A stretch of DNA of 64,000 nucleotides from Siphonodentalium dalli (lineage: Eukaryota; Mollusca; Scaphopoda; Gadilida; Siphonodentaliidae). Position numbers and translations under genes: made by a program. This document shows positions 45,172-58,009 of this stretch, one piece after another; the first letter of the stretch is position 1; each line of letters opens with the position of its first letter. The stretch is from positions 92,605,845 to 92,669,844 of the forward strand of contig CP136061.1 of assembly GCA_032622095.1 (NCBI GenBank), in the 5' to 3' direction. The notes under the pieces were generated by a model that worked only from the letters and a program-made list of their open reading frames with translations, did no database searches and had not been told where the DNA came from.

Positions 45172-45189
45172 CATTGCTGATGTCTCCGG

Positions 45190-46280
45190 GACGAATTGTG
45201 AGTCCTAGTTTGTCTTCACACCGATCGATTATGATTTGTTTGGCATTTGTGTCTCTATGGTTGGTGATGCAGTCAGGTATTGGTATGGAAACTTAAGACA
45301 GTTTGTTCTGCTATAATAATTGTTGGCCTTTGTCAATTAATTGGTCACTGTGGTTTGTAGCCTATTGGAATTTTCTTTCGACAGGGTTGTTGATTAATGT
45401 AGGATCACTTTGTTCTAGGCTGGCATTTGATTGTTGCTCTGTTTTGACCTTTCGGTCTGCATTTCTGTTTTGAATACACTGTTCTGTTCTGCTTAAAGGG
45501 ATACTGTACTCAAATGCTGCTGTTGGTTTCCATAGTCTCTGAATCGTAGAGTAAGGTAGCCATATTTCCATTATTTGAAAGTCTGTTGAGTACGAAGTAA
45601 TGTTACGGATGGCAGATTAGCCGGAATGCGAAATTACCCATTGTCGTTATCGTTTTTTGACACATTTCAAGCAAATGTATCAAATACATGTTATTTTATA
45701 TGTATACTGGTCCCATATACCCATTTAAGTCATTGTATAGTCACAGTGAGTGGCTTGAGTTTAGGCCCCGTATCAACATATTATTTTACACGATCATGTG
45801 TGCCACGCGTTGCCCAATCCACTATCCGTGAATTATTTTTGATTACGTCTTGAACACGGAAATTCGTAATTTAATTTCTGTCTCCACAATTCAATGTATA
45901 TCAAATTAGTAACTTTGATTTTAAGATAACTTATTAACCTGAACGTTTACAGAATACATCTTCGACTCACATTACTTAGTTTTATATATATTATCGATAT
46001 TAAATCGTTGTTATCACTGGGAATTTATTGAAAATGGCATACAGCACCCCTTTCAAAAACAGTTAAATCAGTTTTCGTATTTGTCAGTTCACCTTTGACT
46101 GGGTTTATGCCATTTATTATGGTGTATTTATATACTGGTCATGACATACTCTTCTTTATACTGGTCATGACATATAATTCAAAAGTTTAATATGTTCGTG
46201 GTATATACTTGTATATATATGTACATATGTTCTACATTATGCATGTTATTGTATGTTTCCTTGTACCATGTAACAATGGC
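45190..46280. other. No recognisable gene
   Basis: Contains TATACTGGTCATGACATA twice (near 46130 and 46160) and ordinary AT-rich sequence. No coding motif was recognised. Confidence 0.5.
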
Positions 46281-46315
46281 TGGAATAAACAATCAATCAA
46301 TGAACAAATAAATCA
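46230..46315 (+). mobile_element. Retroelement 3' tail (fragment)
   Basis: GGAATAAACAATCAATCAAT near 46285 resembles the AATAAACAATCAATCAATCA end of LINE copy B. Upstream sequence does not match copy B closely. It is probably the 3' tip of another LINE or a dependent SINE. Confidence 0.45.
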
Positions 46316-46424
46316 CCGACGCGAAGCCGATGTATTTATTTGGACGAATACCCAACAGCGAAGGGAATATCGGGCTTAAACACCAGCTACTTGGTGGTGC
46401 TTACATCCACATGTCTCTTGTCAA

Positions 46425-46477
<53 letters not shown>
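46425..46477. repeat. AT dinucleotide microsatellite
   Basis: An uninterrupted run of about 26 TA units. The open frames across it encode only alternating Ile-Tyr. Confidence 0.95.
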
Positions 46478-46479
<2 letters not shown>

Positions 46480-48639
46480 TCTAGTCAATGTGTGTGTGTC
46501 GAGCACATCTTGCGCTGCATGAACATTAATGCAAACATATATATTCCAATCTTGAGATGTTTACGCCCACTGCGGGTAACTCGCGATGATCATCATTGTA
46601 AATAAGTAGTGTCTGAGCACACTATATTATGGTGATATTTTAGAATGTTGGATAACGAAATACATGTACGATGAATACGTTAATTTACATGACTGTGTAT
46701 CAATAGCAATAGCCATAACAACAGCCATCAAATATACAACGTTGCATCAATAATGAATTTTGCTTGGACCAGCACATTATGACATCGTTATCAGATTAAT
46801 CAGTCGTCTTCAATTAGTCTGAACACAATTACATGCATATTAAGTCAATTTGGTCCACTCGTATTTTATACCTGACAATTGTGCGATTCACGTTCACGGG
46901 TGATTGAGTCAGTGTGAAGACGACAATTCGGAAAATGTTTTGCCGCTCTACGCGAATGGTGAACTCGAAAATATACCCAAAGTAGCCACAAAATAAGAAT
47001 TCAATGTATAATACTGTCATTTTGGGACAATTATATCGTACATACATTTGTAACTGAGACAAAATCTGCCTGTGGTGAGAAAAGTTATTATAAAGGCCAA
47101 TACAATTTTCAACGCTCCATTTTAAGATAATCCTAAAATATTAGTGGTGTTGGTACATTCTGGAAATGGAAATAGCTCGAATATTACTTGATAAACTAAT
47201 ACACAGATTTGCTACTGACTATGAACACAGGGCAAACAGGTCTTTCTCAAGTACCCATTCCGTCAAACAAAAACATATTAGGTTGAAATCGTTTTGATAG
47301 TTTTTACAACCAATTTTTAATCTGAATAGTTAGACAATTATTGATTTAAATAACCATCAGTTGGTCAATATTCTGGATCCTTGGATGGGGGGGGGGGTCA
47401 AAATGGAATTTCTCGGACTTTGGGCTGATTCAATGGACCTGGAGAAGGTTACAATTCCAAGTTGGACACCGCCGCGGTAACCCTCTAATTACGTCACTTG
47501 AGTCAAAGATGTGCATCAGAATGTTATCAACTTTCCGCGCATGAGTGAAATAATTGCGTTCTATATTTACCATGTATAAAACATTAATATTTCTCGATAC
47601 ACACAAAACACAACTCGCATCTTAATCAAGAATCTTTTATCGAATGAGTTACGGATGGCACAAGGATATATTTCGCGAAAGAATAGCAACGAGGTCGATA
47701 AAAGATTCGAGATTATGACGCAAGTTGTGTTCTGTCTATATCAAGAAATATATATTTGTTATACGTGGTAAATATATTATATCACCTTCATTGATACTAT
47801 GCTACCCTTTTTGTGATTACACACTGATGAGTAACCAGTAATGTATTCGGGGCATCACCGAAGTGGATCATCGACGCAATAGTAATAATAAATAATATTC
47901 ACAGAGCACTTTATCCCAGATTGCCCAGAGTTCTTATATTCCTACTAATACCATGCCCTCTATCACACATATTACACACATACACCTATACACACATCAT
48001 AGACCTATACACAAGAGCTGATGACATAAGATAACACATTCACAAAAATTGTTAAACAACATCTGAGATAACTTCCCCATAGTGAGCGGAGAATAATTCA
48101 TTCTTTACCACAGATTTGAATTTGGTCCGAGAGTTTGCAAATATTGTGTCGTGTCTCAGTGACTTCGAAACATTTGGATCATACGAATCAAATGCGCTAT
48201 CGCCATACGTGTTCAAATCTGTGATGGAATATCCATTAGAGCTTGTGTCTTTGACCTCAGATTCATAGGTGGAATATAAATGTTATCAACATATTGAGGT
48301 AATACAGGGAGAATGCTTGGATTGGATTTTGATTGTTTATAACAGAATGATGCACTCTTGTAAGTCAATGTACGTCATCTTTCTTCGCGATAACGTCAAC
48401 AAGAATAGTTCCGGCTTCTATTCCACTAGAGGTATACACTACTATGTATCCAATGGCTGGTATTCCGTTGAATACATGTCCCTCGCGTCAATTGGTGTAG
48501 AATAAATTTGAATATTCCCCGGCTAGTTTTAGTTTATAACCAGGTCTTGTCAGCGGGGAAAGTCTAGATCGTATGCAAGGGCAAACAATATAACAAAATA
48601 GTGGCCGTGGTTTAACCATTCCATGGATGGAGCATCTCG
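46478..48639. other. No gene; one imperfect foldback
   Basis: Besides the foldback at 47562-47776 and a run of G at 47387-47397, only short open frames without motifs were seen. ACAGATTTGAAT (48111) and GTTCAAATCTGTGA (48210) form a short inverted pair. Confidence 0.5.
47562..47776. mobile_element. Imperfect foldback element (about 215 bp)
   Basis: ATATTTACCATGTATAAAAC at the left and the inverted right end (TTATACGTGGTAAATATAT) match, and the arms continue through CACAAAACACAACT/GCAAGTTGTGTTCTG and AAGAATCTTTTATCGA/TCGATAAAAGATTCGAG. This is an old MITE-like palindrome with several mismatches. Confidence 0.6.
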
Positions 48640-48671
48640 AAAATCCTGTGTCAATGCATTATATGAAAGTA
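48640..48671. mobile_element. Left tip of hairpin-ended foldback (copy 3), cut by a LINE
   Basis: TCCTGTGTCAATGCATTATA equals the terminal sequence of the 21408 and 32024 elements. The rest of the element resumes at 50844 beyond the LINE. Confidence 0.6.
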
Positions 48672-50843
48672 TCACATAGGCAACCCCGTGTGGGCCTTAG
48701 GGAGAATAGGCGAAGGGTAATAATTCCCTAATGTGGTATCCTGTTTTGCCGTGGGGTGCATCCCATGATGTCCTGGAGGTACTAGGGTGGTTGTATCACG
48801 TGGGGCATAGACCTGCGGATACGACTTAGCTCATGGTCCTCTCTTGTCCTACATCACTTCAAGACGGGTGGTTATGTTGACCCGGCTCAATCAATCAGCT
48901 AGTCACGCCTCTGCGCAGTGTTTCATATTCAATTATTGTTATATGTTGTTTTGTTTTCTGATGTTTGAAGTATTGTTTTCTGTGTTTTCATGTATGATGT
49001 TTCTGTTCTCCCTTGTCTCTGTTTAGTTCGTCCTGGTGATTGTTGAGTGTTGATTCCTGTATTGTTCACGCCTGTCTCACTGTGGAGAGGCAACGAGAGA
49101 CTGCTCTATGCAGTGGCTAAACGCTTCAGCTATGTACCATTCTTTGGCCCGACCAAAATTTGATAGGTGGTCCACGGCAACTGCTGGGCTATTGTCGATT
49201 TTTAGCTTTTCGTATGGCAACTCAAACAAAAAAACAACGTCTTGCTCGTACGAATGATGACTCGCCAAGTTCCAATGATGCTGTGGTATTCCCTCAGTAC
49301 TTGATTCTTGGCTTTGACCCAAATGTAAAGGTACCTTCTATTTTTTGTCATTGACAAAACACTACAAAGCATTTTTGTTAAACAAATCAGGACTGACCAA
49401 TAAGTGGCTCTCTCTTGATTGAATGCTCAAAGAGTGTTCAATCTGATGCTCTGCTACAGTAAACAACTATTGCAAAAACACTAGTATTGGTTACTCCTCA
49501 CAAGACATTAAATAGTAGCAAAGCTGTGTTGCGGGCCGTGATATAGCTGATTCTTCGGAATCAGAAATATTGGCGGAGTTTTGGCACCACAGGAAGTTAC
49601 AGAAGTCCGTTGATGGTATTCGAGTTTCTCTGAATAGTTATCTTCTGACCTTCAATCGGTGCGAACATCCACCGACATTGAAGGTTGGATATATGAAGGT
49701 AGATATAAATACATAATTTCCAAATCCATCACGATGGTTTAAATGCCAGGGCTATTGTCATGGCCAGGAACACTGTATAAGTAAAGAAACCATTTGTGCA
49801 CGATGTTCTGTTTCTGGTCGTGATCATACGGATTGCACAAATCCTAAAAAATGTTCGAACTGTCAAGGTTTACATGCTGCAATGGATCGTTCATGTCCCA
49901 TATGGGACTATGAACTCAAAACACAAAGATGTAAGGGTGGGAAACATTGATCATATATGGATGCTAGGAAATTAGTTGGCACCAGACCATCAATTTCTCA
50001 AGTCACATACTCGGCGGCCGTTTCTGAGAAAAAGTATGTTGATGCATGCACTCAGACAGAGAGTCCAACAAACCGCGTCAATATATCGATAGCAACATTT
50101 GTGTGATAGAATGATATTACTCCTGTTCCTGAACCTGTCTCACAGGCAGTGGATACAGCTCCTGTGGTTTTACCATTTGCTAAAAAAAAACAACTAAGGA
50201 AGTTGATTTCATTGTTCCAAAACAGAAATCTCCAAAATCCCTCAAAAGTTTCGACTCTCAGAGAAGCAGGTTGAACTTTGAGTATTCAAAGTTCACTACG
50301 ATGTTTACCGATAAACTGTCCACTTGGAAGGAGGGGCCCCTTGCTTAGTGAATGGATGGCGGCTGGCGCGTGGGCGCAGGGTCGCATGACTAGTCTACCA
50401 CTCGATTGTCAACTTGATAATTTGATTAAGATTCACGCCAGATTCAACATATATCATAAATATCTTATCAATCATCCAGGATGCTTGTTTGACAGCTACT
50501 TAAAATATCATGGTCTGTCACAGGCTTGAAGTTAAATTATTATTTTCGCTGATTCATTTATGCAGGTTTTATAACTTGGCTGTTCCCAAAGCAGTATTGC
50601 TATCTTTTTTATATTCTGTTTTATATGTGTATGATTAGTGGTCAATGGTTCCGATCCCAATTGAGCACTCTCGCTCTGAGTTTGGGTGTTTTTATATGCA
50701 TATATTTAGTTTCATTTTAGTCCAATTCAAGGTTACGTCTATACACAGTTGCTTCGCTTAATTCTGATTCAGTGTTTTCAGTCGTGATGTGGCCTAACGA
50801 CTAAAACGACATAAAATCCTAACGAAACAAACAAACAAGCAGC
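48672..50843 (+). mobile_element. ORF1-only LINE (I/Nimb or Jockey type) nested in a foldback element
   Basis: The 2.2-kb insert has a 5' UTR-like start (GTATCACGTGGGGCATAGAC near 48793), a decayed ORF1 (49195-50290), and a 3' end GATGTGGCCTAACGACTAAA, then CCTAACGAAACAAACAAACA, a short-repeat tail. No endonuclease or RT sequence lies between ORF1 and the 3' end, so ORF2 is missing. Pieces of the hairpin-ended foldback flank both sides, which fixes the insert limits to within a few bases. Whether the ORF2 loss happened before or after insertion cannot be told from one copy. Confidence 0.7.
49195..50290 (+). pseudogene. LINE ORF1 (Gag-like, CCHC zinc knuckles), broken
   Basis: ORF1 proteins of this type bind the element RNA. 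Seen in shifting frames: an opening MATQTKKQRLARTNDDS and FPQYLILGFDPN (49210-49330); ISGSLLIECSKSVQSDALL (about 49395-49450); TPHKTLNSSKAVL (about 49494-49530); then the C-terminal half in one frame apart from a stop: FPNPSRWFKCQGYCHGQEHC (first CCHC knuckle, about 49720-49780), C-A-R-C-S-V-S-G-R-D-H-T-D-C (second), C-S-N-C-Q-G-L-H-A-A-M-D-R-S-C (third), CPIWDYE. The order GSLLIE, H-x-T-L-N-x-S-K, and three knuckles is typical of I/Jockey-group ORF1. Multiple stops make it inactive. Confidence 0.8.
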
Positions 50844-50965
50844 CTCGCAAATATAAGATAATACATTGGCCTAAAATTATTTACCTTGATCTTGTAAGCC
50901 ATTGTATTTTATTATATATGCGAGGATCCCTGTGGGAAACATATATAAGATAATGCAATGGAAAC
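50844..50965. mobile_element. Right part of hairpin-ended foldback (copy 3)
   Basis: CCTCGCAAATATAAGATAAT, ACATTGGCCTAAAATTATTT, and TTATTATATATGCGAGG, then ATATAAGATAATGCAATGG, are the inner and outer hairpin arms of the family, with the GTCGACC centre lost. Downstream TATTTAATGCTGCACAAGCG also matches the flank of copy 2 (TCTTTAATGTTGCGCAAGCG at 32498), so the full element is probably longer than its hairpins. Confidence 0.65.
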
Positions 50966-53900
50966 GGTATTTAATGCTGCACAAGCGCATCTCTCGTCAT
51001 GGAAGAGTTAATGTTTACATATGCACTGATGTCAGACCGTTCTCCTAAATCAACTCATTTCCACCTTATTAGCATAATTATTTCATTCCGTTTGGCTTCA
51101 TCTCAATACAATTTTAGAGAAACTGTTCATTATTAAAACTCATGGCTTACACACTGACGATACTTCGATAGTTTCTAGACAAATACCCCGATGAAGCTTA
51201 TGATTGAAGGACAGCGAAAGACGAAGCGTAGCCTCACAACTCCGATTTAAATTCGTAAATGCAAAAAACATATGGCCGCCAAATGTAGATTATACTCAAA
51301 TGGTTGCGTTTGAAAATCGCAAGAGACGCTCGTATGTCGAAGTTTTCCACGTGATCGATCACACGATTGCATGTAACAATTTTCGACAAATATGAATAAA
51401 TGGGTGTTGGATATAACAGACATCGTGACTGCGTGATGCCACGGCCTACATGCTACCTATTTGAAGACTAGTTCAATCCTGAACGTAATAACCAGTAATC
51501 AGCGAAAATAGTAAGAGATATTCCGCTTGTAACATGTGACGTGTATCTTGTAAGGTAAATGGCAGCATGTGGTAGCGACAATCAATACGAGACAACTCAA
51601 AATAATACCTCATCAAATTTTAACAAGACTTTGACAGTAATTTAATAAATGTCGTTTCAAAAGACATAACTCTGTAGCAGTTGGAGTCAAAAGAGCTTGT
51701 GGTAACCGACTGAGTTATAGCGGGTTATAAAATCGAAGGATCAAGCACCATAGTATACTCTAGTATATCTAACCCTTAGCTAACTTCCAAACAAAATAAA
51801 CCATGTTTATGACTGCACATTGTCCTAAATTGACGAGTTAATGCCTACACGTTACACGTTATAACCCATAAGCGGAATCTCTCTAACATTGCTATTGCTG
51901 AAGGCCACCCACATGTTTTGTCATGTCTGTAAAATTAATGTGCCCGAGTGTCACTATTAGCGAAACATATCGGCACTCATGCTGTTGCCATAAATCAATC
52001 AACAAGTCTTCTTTCTCCGGTGGCCATTCCTGTCGACCTTGCGAGGCATGTTCCTCCAAATTATCCGCCAATTTGACTCTGATTTCACATGATCACGTGC
52101 CAGGCCTCGCGACATCTGCAAGGAGACGATCGTTGCTTCGCACTTGATACGCACGATTTAGACACGAGCATGCCGTCAGCATGTGCGATAATACTACCAA
52201 CTGCGCAATATCACTACCCACGTAGACATCGTGGCTAATCGCCGTCGGATAAGCGGAGTCGTATAAAGTTACACAAACCTCGCATCGTTTTCAATATTAA
52301 GCGCGATATGTTTGGACCACGCACTGTCTTCCCGGATATAATGTCAAACAACTCGCGGAGGAACGATGTCACTAACGTAGATAGAAGCTGTAACACTCCG
52401 CGGATTTGACTCCCATAGGTTTGGTAGCTATTATTATTATTTGCTTATTTATCAACCGCACTGTACGGTATATAATATTAAGATTTCGCAAACATTAGGT
52501 GTTCAAATTCATACATAGTACGCATTCTCTGCATGTCGGGGCGGATAATTTGATTCTCAAACGGGCTTTCTAAAGAAAAAAAGTATTTATGACAAATTCT
52601 GAAACATGCCGAAATTTCCATTAAATGTGCTGGGATTAGAGCAAGATAAGATCGCTGTCCTTTTGACTGGCCATTTCGCATCAAGAATATATATTTGAAA
52701 CTGTGCGATAAATTCATTCAATCATTGCTCGGATGACAGTGACTCACTGCGGATTTACAGGGTGTACACGGTATGTGAACCCTATAGCATATAACAGCAC
52801 TAATGTTGCTACTCATGTTGCCATGTGACACTTGCACGTGTTCCTGACATTTTCCGTATTAGTTTTCAGTCTAAATAAGATTATTCCATCTAAATCGATT
52901 GATATAGATATATTTTCAATAAGACTGTATTTTCCGCAATGCTATTTGGGAGCTACATGTATACTGAGAGAAAATAATATAAATGTTTCCATAATCAACA
53001 TATATGCATTATATGTGTTGTTTTAACAAGTGTGTTATACGTTGTCAACATGTATTGCATACTAGTGCATTATACGCTGCTCCAGTGGACTGACTGGACT
53101 CTGATATTAAGAGTTCACGATTTGGAACCAATCTATGTTTATTGATTCTCATGGTGTATTTTAGATTTGACAACGCAAAATTAGTGTATTACACAACAAA
53201 CGGAAAATACATTTTTCAAACAGTAACTGACGAATAGCTTATTCGAAGAGTGAAACGAGTCATGAGTATCGGTTTATATACACTAAAAGTGCGATAATTT
53301 ATTACATTTCAGCAACATCGAACAAGTACACATGTTCAGAAACAACAACACATCCGACGCTAGCAAAGTCTGCTCCAATTGGTAGTACTAACTGGTGGTA
53401 AGTTTGCATTTTGCTAACCAAGCCCAAACTTGTATACGAGAGGTTTCACAACACACACTGAGTTCACACTTAGTTTAAACAGTATTTATTTTCCCTCTAT
53501 GTACATTCACATAAATAATTACAATAGGTACAAATTTATAAGAAAAATGGGATTAGGCAACAAGCCATTATAGGCTTATTTGAAGCCCTCAAGTTCACAT
53601 GTATCTCACACACCATAGCCCCGGTGGATCCTGGTTCCACGGGTGGCCAGTCAAAGGGGGCTAATCAATTAATAAAAACCTAAATTGAGGCCCGATAGGT
53701 GTACCAGATTGTAAAGGCAGTTAGTGCAAGTGTAATTACGAGAAATTGATTGTTTTGTCTGGTTCGAGCAGGGGCGGATTTCCGGGCACGTATGCCGGGA
53801 AGGGTGGGTGGTCGATGGGACCAACAATCAATTTAAAATAAAACAATCCTGCATTTTGCAATGAGTTTGGCTTAAAACACCTTAGCATAAGAGAAACAAT

Positions 53901-54899
53901 GTAATTATAAGTGCTAAACTGACTGGAGGCAGTTATCGTGTTCTATTTTGTTGCAAATTTTAAATACAATTTTTTGGCCGAATGACCCCAAAATGACTCG
54001 TTCCTATTTACATGTCAATGTTAACATCCATGACAAATTGTATGCACAGTAATTCATATACAGCTGTCCACGTTGAATCCCCCCGCAAATCTGTTTTAGT
54101 GTTAAAATGGGGTGGGTGTCCAAAAATGTTCCGAAAAAATTGCCGAAAATGCAGCTGGAAAATGTAAAAATAAATTGGATGCGGTGGTAGGTGGGTCCCA
54201 ACAAGGGTCGAAAGGTAAAAATCAGCACACGTGTCTGCAATTGTTTTTCGACACCCCCCCCCTCCCTCCGGTTCGAGGGGGTGCAGTTGGAAATTCCAAG
54301 GTGGACACCCATTCAGGAGAGAAAAGGGAGTGGATATATGGTGTCCGTTGGGGTGTCCACATTGAAGTGTCAAACTGCACCCCTGAACCAGATATTAATC
54401 CACGTCAATGAATCTGTTGTAAATGTCCAACCTGGCACCATCTAAGGTTCAACGATTTCAAACGGAAACAAATGTGCAATTGTTGGTCTAAAACAACACA
54501 GTATCCACTAATTGTTTGTTGGATAATCAAACTACGAGATGAATTACAACGTATATATGTAGTGTAATTACGAATGCCAACTATTGAATATTATGACCAA
54601 GTTGTCGGGTTAGACACGTTCCAAATGTGCATGTGGAGACCATCTAGACACATCCCTGAGGGCAAATATGAATATCTCAAACCAGCATACATTGAAACCA
54701 CAAGCATAAAGTCAACTGTACGTTCTATTGTACTGTGGGGTAATGAACACATAGATATGTATATAGGTACAAGTCTTTATAACGTCGTGAATAAGATAAG
54801 CAGTGTATATAAATATGATGATCAAGAGTCGCCGCGAAGTGAGGTCCCCGAATGGGTGATGCCTGGTGTGGGTGATGCCTGGAGAGGTATACTAACCTC
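50966..54899. other. Four kilobases without a recognisable gene
   Basis: Open frames stay below about 125 codons and show no family motif. 53470-53700 has a T-rich, AATAAA-complement start that could be a minus-strand 3' end. Near 53615 CCCCGGTGGATCC and GGGTGGCCAGTC resemble 30425-30445. GGTGGACACCCATT and GGGGTGTCCACATT (54300 and 54349) form a weak inverted pair. Confidence 0.45.
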
Positions 54900-55789
54900 G
54901 AGATGAGATGAGTCTAGTGAAAGCATGACGTGATGGGATGTGGTTGTTTCTTATATACTATTTGGGATGCATATTAGATGAGGCGTTTGGCAATACACAT
55001 CGGGATTGGTTCCTCCGTTATGGTCATTTCGCTTGACTTATTTGGGAGCCAACTTCATTGTGTGTATGTCTTCGCTGGGAGTAAGACATGTGAGGTTTTG
55101 TTAAGAACCGAACACGAATATCTGAGTTTGGGGTTTTATATATTGGGACATTCGTATAGTTTGAATCAAGTTGTGAGATTATAATGGGTCGTTATCTCAC
55201 ATATGTCCCCCCACCCGTGTAAGATTTTTAGCGCAGCAGAAAATCATATGTAACATCAAACTTATGGACCTAACTGGGGTATTTGTGATCATGTAATGAG
55301 GATGAGGCTGAAATGAAGTATAATGACGATGGTGACAATATAGTAAGTCGATCGATACTTTGTAACATTGATTGGGGTGAAGTTATGACTAATTCAAGTG
55401 GAACAAAGTTGTTTTAAAATGATAATACGCAATATTATGAGATTATGAAATAAATGGTGGGAAAAGCATATATGGGTTGGTATATAAAATGATCGAGCAA
55501 GCAGTCATAATGCGTGCTAGATTGATATGTAGGATAAGGTATGATAATAGAATATAGAGATACAAGTATGAGAAGTAATGAATATAACAATACGGTAATA
55601 GTGCATGGTATGTTTTGTAAATGATGTACATTGGTGATGTATTATATAAATGCATGTTGTATTGTTAATAAAATCATGATGATATCTATACATTCGGGAA
55701 TGTGGTAATGAGAGACCAAATCTTTCACATCTGCCGTCAATTGCACAGGTAAATTTGTAAGAGTGTGATATCGTGATATCAGAGGTAAA

Positions 55790-56125
55790 ATATTGTTTGG
55801 AGTGTGGCATAAGATGTTCGAGCTATGCATTGGACGGGAAGACATTGATTAATGTGTCTGTTTGATAGGTGGCGAGGTCCTTAACCAATGTTATTGATGA
55901 TAATCGATGGTCAGTTATCTTAATGATTGGGGTTGGCACGTGTCATAATGGGTGAAATATTGCTTGGAATGTGACATATGATGTTTAGCGCTGTGAATTT
56001 GGACGGGGATGCACTGATTAATGTGTTTGTTGATAGGTGGCGAGATCCGTGACCAATATTATTGATGATTATCGACGGTCAGTTGTCTTAAAGCTTGGGA
56101 TTGGCACGTGTCATAATGGCGTTAG
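55790..56125. repeat. About 168-bp tandem duplication
   Basis: TTGATAGGTGGCGAG occurs at 55862 and 56030, and TTGGCACGTGTCATAATGG follows both (near 55932 and 56101). Units differ by several substitutions. Confidence 0.75.
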
Positions 56126-56746
56126 TATATACAGCTGTAGGGGTGTGTGTGCAGTAACGAAATAATAATTTGTCTATGGGTTTGTGCCCCTTATAGAAAA
56201 AAATGGTATTATTGATAAAATGATCAATAGAGATTGAGGGGTGGGTTATGGATGGAAGCGAGAGTCATGGTTTCCATTGTGGCAATTTGTGTAATTCAAT
56301 AGTCGATTGTAATTGAGTTATTCGTGTCTTGATAGTGATGTTTGATGAGTTCAAAGTTGTGAATGTAATTAATTTGATGCTGGCTGTGTAGCTATGCACC
56401 TTGGTGGTAAAGTTATCATGGCGACAGGAGGTAATATTGTGATTGTATACGGTCGTTTTCTTAGAAGATTCTGATGACAGTTTACTGTAAATAAATACAT
56501 GGGTGATTGTATAGTATGAGTGGATTGCAATTGACGCATGAAATAGTAGTTCTATCTACCTCGTAATGATAATATGTTGAGCGCGCATTATCATGTGGCG
56601 CTGGTTATCATGGCGGTGGGGGGGGGGGGGGTTGTTTGTATACGGTGTAGTCGTGTTGGGGTGATATATTGTGATTTACACATATATGCTAGTCAGGTAT
56701 TATCATGCGGCTTTGGTTATTATGGGTGGGGTGTACGATGGGTTAT

Positions 56747-57010
56747 GGGTAATTGTGTGACACGTTTGTCGTGTCTTGTATGTCACATGTTAATTTAATT
56801 AGGCCTTTATTGGCCGTTAACATGTACGTTATATTTTGATTTTTTGTTTGTGGAAGGGCGTTCATGTGGTATGGGAAATGGATGTGGAATAGTATATGGG
56901 GATTCTATGGTAATTGTGTACGCACGTTTGTCGTGTGTTTTAGGTTACATGTTAAGTTAATTAGGCCTTGATTGGGCGTTAACATGTACGTTATTGGGGA
57001 TTTCTTGTGG
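56747..57010. repeat. About 162-bp tandem duplication
   Basis: GCACGTTTGTCGTGTGTTTT/ACACGTTTGTCGTGTCTTGT, TTAATTAGGCCTTxATTGG and CGTTAACATGTACGTTAT occur in both units, 162 bp apart, followed in both by TTGTGGAAGGGCGTTC. Confidence 0.75.
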
Positions 57011-57744
57011 AAGGGCGTTCGGGTATCATGGAAATTGGAAGGGGAATTGTACCTCACTAGATATGTTGGGGGGGGGTGTATGGTAAGCGTACTAAATCGT
57101 TATGGAATGTTCACCTATCGGTGTTCATGTCATAATAATTGGTTTGTGTGGGACACTTGAGTTTGACATTATGATACACTTGTGGGGTTGTGAATCATGG
57201 TTAATTGTTTGATCTAGATTGGGCTATCGAATTTAGTTAATAATTATGGATAATTTTGGTTATTTTTGTGACGGATATAAATTTGCTGGATAATGATTTG
57301 TTTATGTGATTACTGATTAATTCATGTAGCAAGATTCTTATTTATTGATATGATACCTGGTGTAACATAATTTTATTGTATTTATTTATTTATTTATTTA
57401 TTTTTTTGTTGTTGAGGGAAGCAAGTTTTTCGCATGTCTCTGTTTATATGCGTGTTACTATTTTAGGAGGTGATCAATCTCTTAATATTGAATGTAACAC
57501 CTTCTGGGCTTTATCCAATACGAAATTCCATGTGTACACTTGTACACAGTGCACACTGGACTTGCTAGCATTGAATTATTATCTGATTATTAAATTATGT
57601 TTAGTGTGTTAATTTATAAGTGGACTTTATGTGTAGATGGTGCGAAGAGATATTGCTTGAGAGCGTTTGTTCGTTCAAATAAAATATGCTTTTAGTTGTT
57701 CCGGAAAATTTTGGGGAACTTATTGAATATGGGAAAGTTGTCGG

Positions 57745-57990
57745 GATTGAGATAATATACACTCTATAATAAAGAGCGTTGACATATTGAATATGGGAGA
57801 GATGCCGGGGTTGATATAATATACGCTTTATAGTAAAGAGCGTTATATGTTTGTTTCGGGGTTTCATGGGTTCAAATAATGTCGGCAAATGTCTGTGAGA
57901 AATGAGGTGGGAAATGGAAGAGGTATTCAGTGATGATGGTGGAAATGCCGTGGTTTATGTGCCAATCGTTCTATAATAAAGAGCGTTATT
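57745..57990. repeat. TATAATAAAGAGCGTT repeat cluster
   Basis: CTCTATAATAAAGAGCGTTG (57760), CTTTATAGTAAAGAGCGTTA (57827) and TTCTATAATAAAGAGCGTTA (57970) lie in related surroundings (GATGCCGGGGTTGATATAAT, AATGCCGTGG). They grade into the G-tract repeat that follows. Confidence 0.65.
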
Positions 57991-58009
57991 TGGCAGTATT
58001 GGGGTTAGT

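Noticed and set aside
46330-46605. 91-codon frame across the AT microsatellite
   Set aside because: Mostly an Ile-Tyr run from the dinucleotide repeat.
50278-50529. 83-codon frame after ORF1 as LINE ORF2
   Set aside because: No endonuclease or RT motif; at most a remnant of the ORF2 end or UTR.
54004-54411. Overlapping frames of 99-121 codons on both strands as genes
   Set aside because: They are mirror frames over G/C-run sequence with no domain; typical shadow frames.
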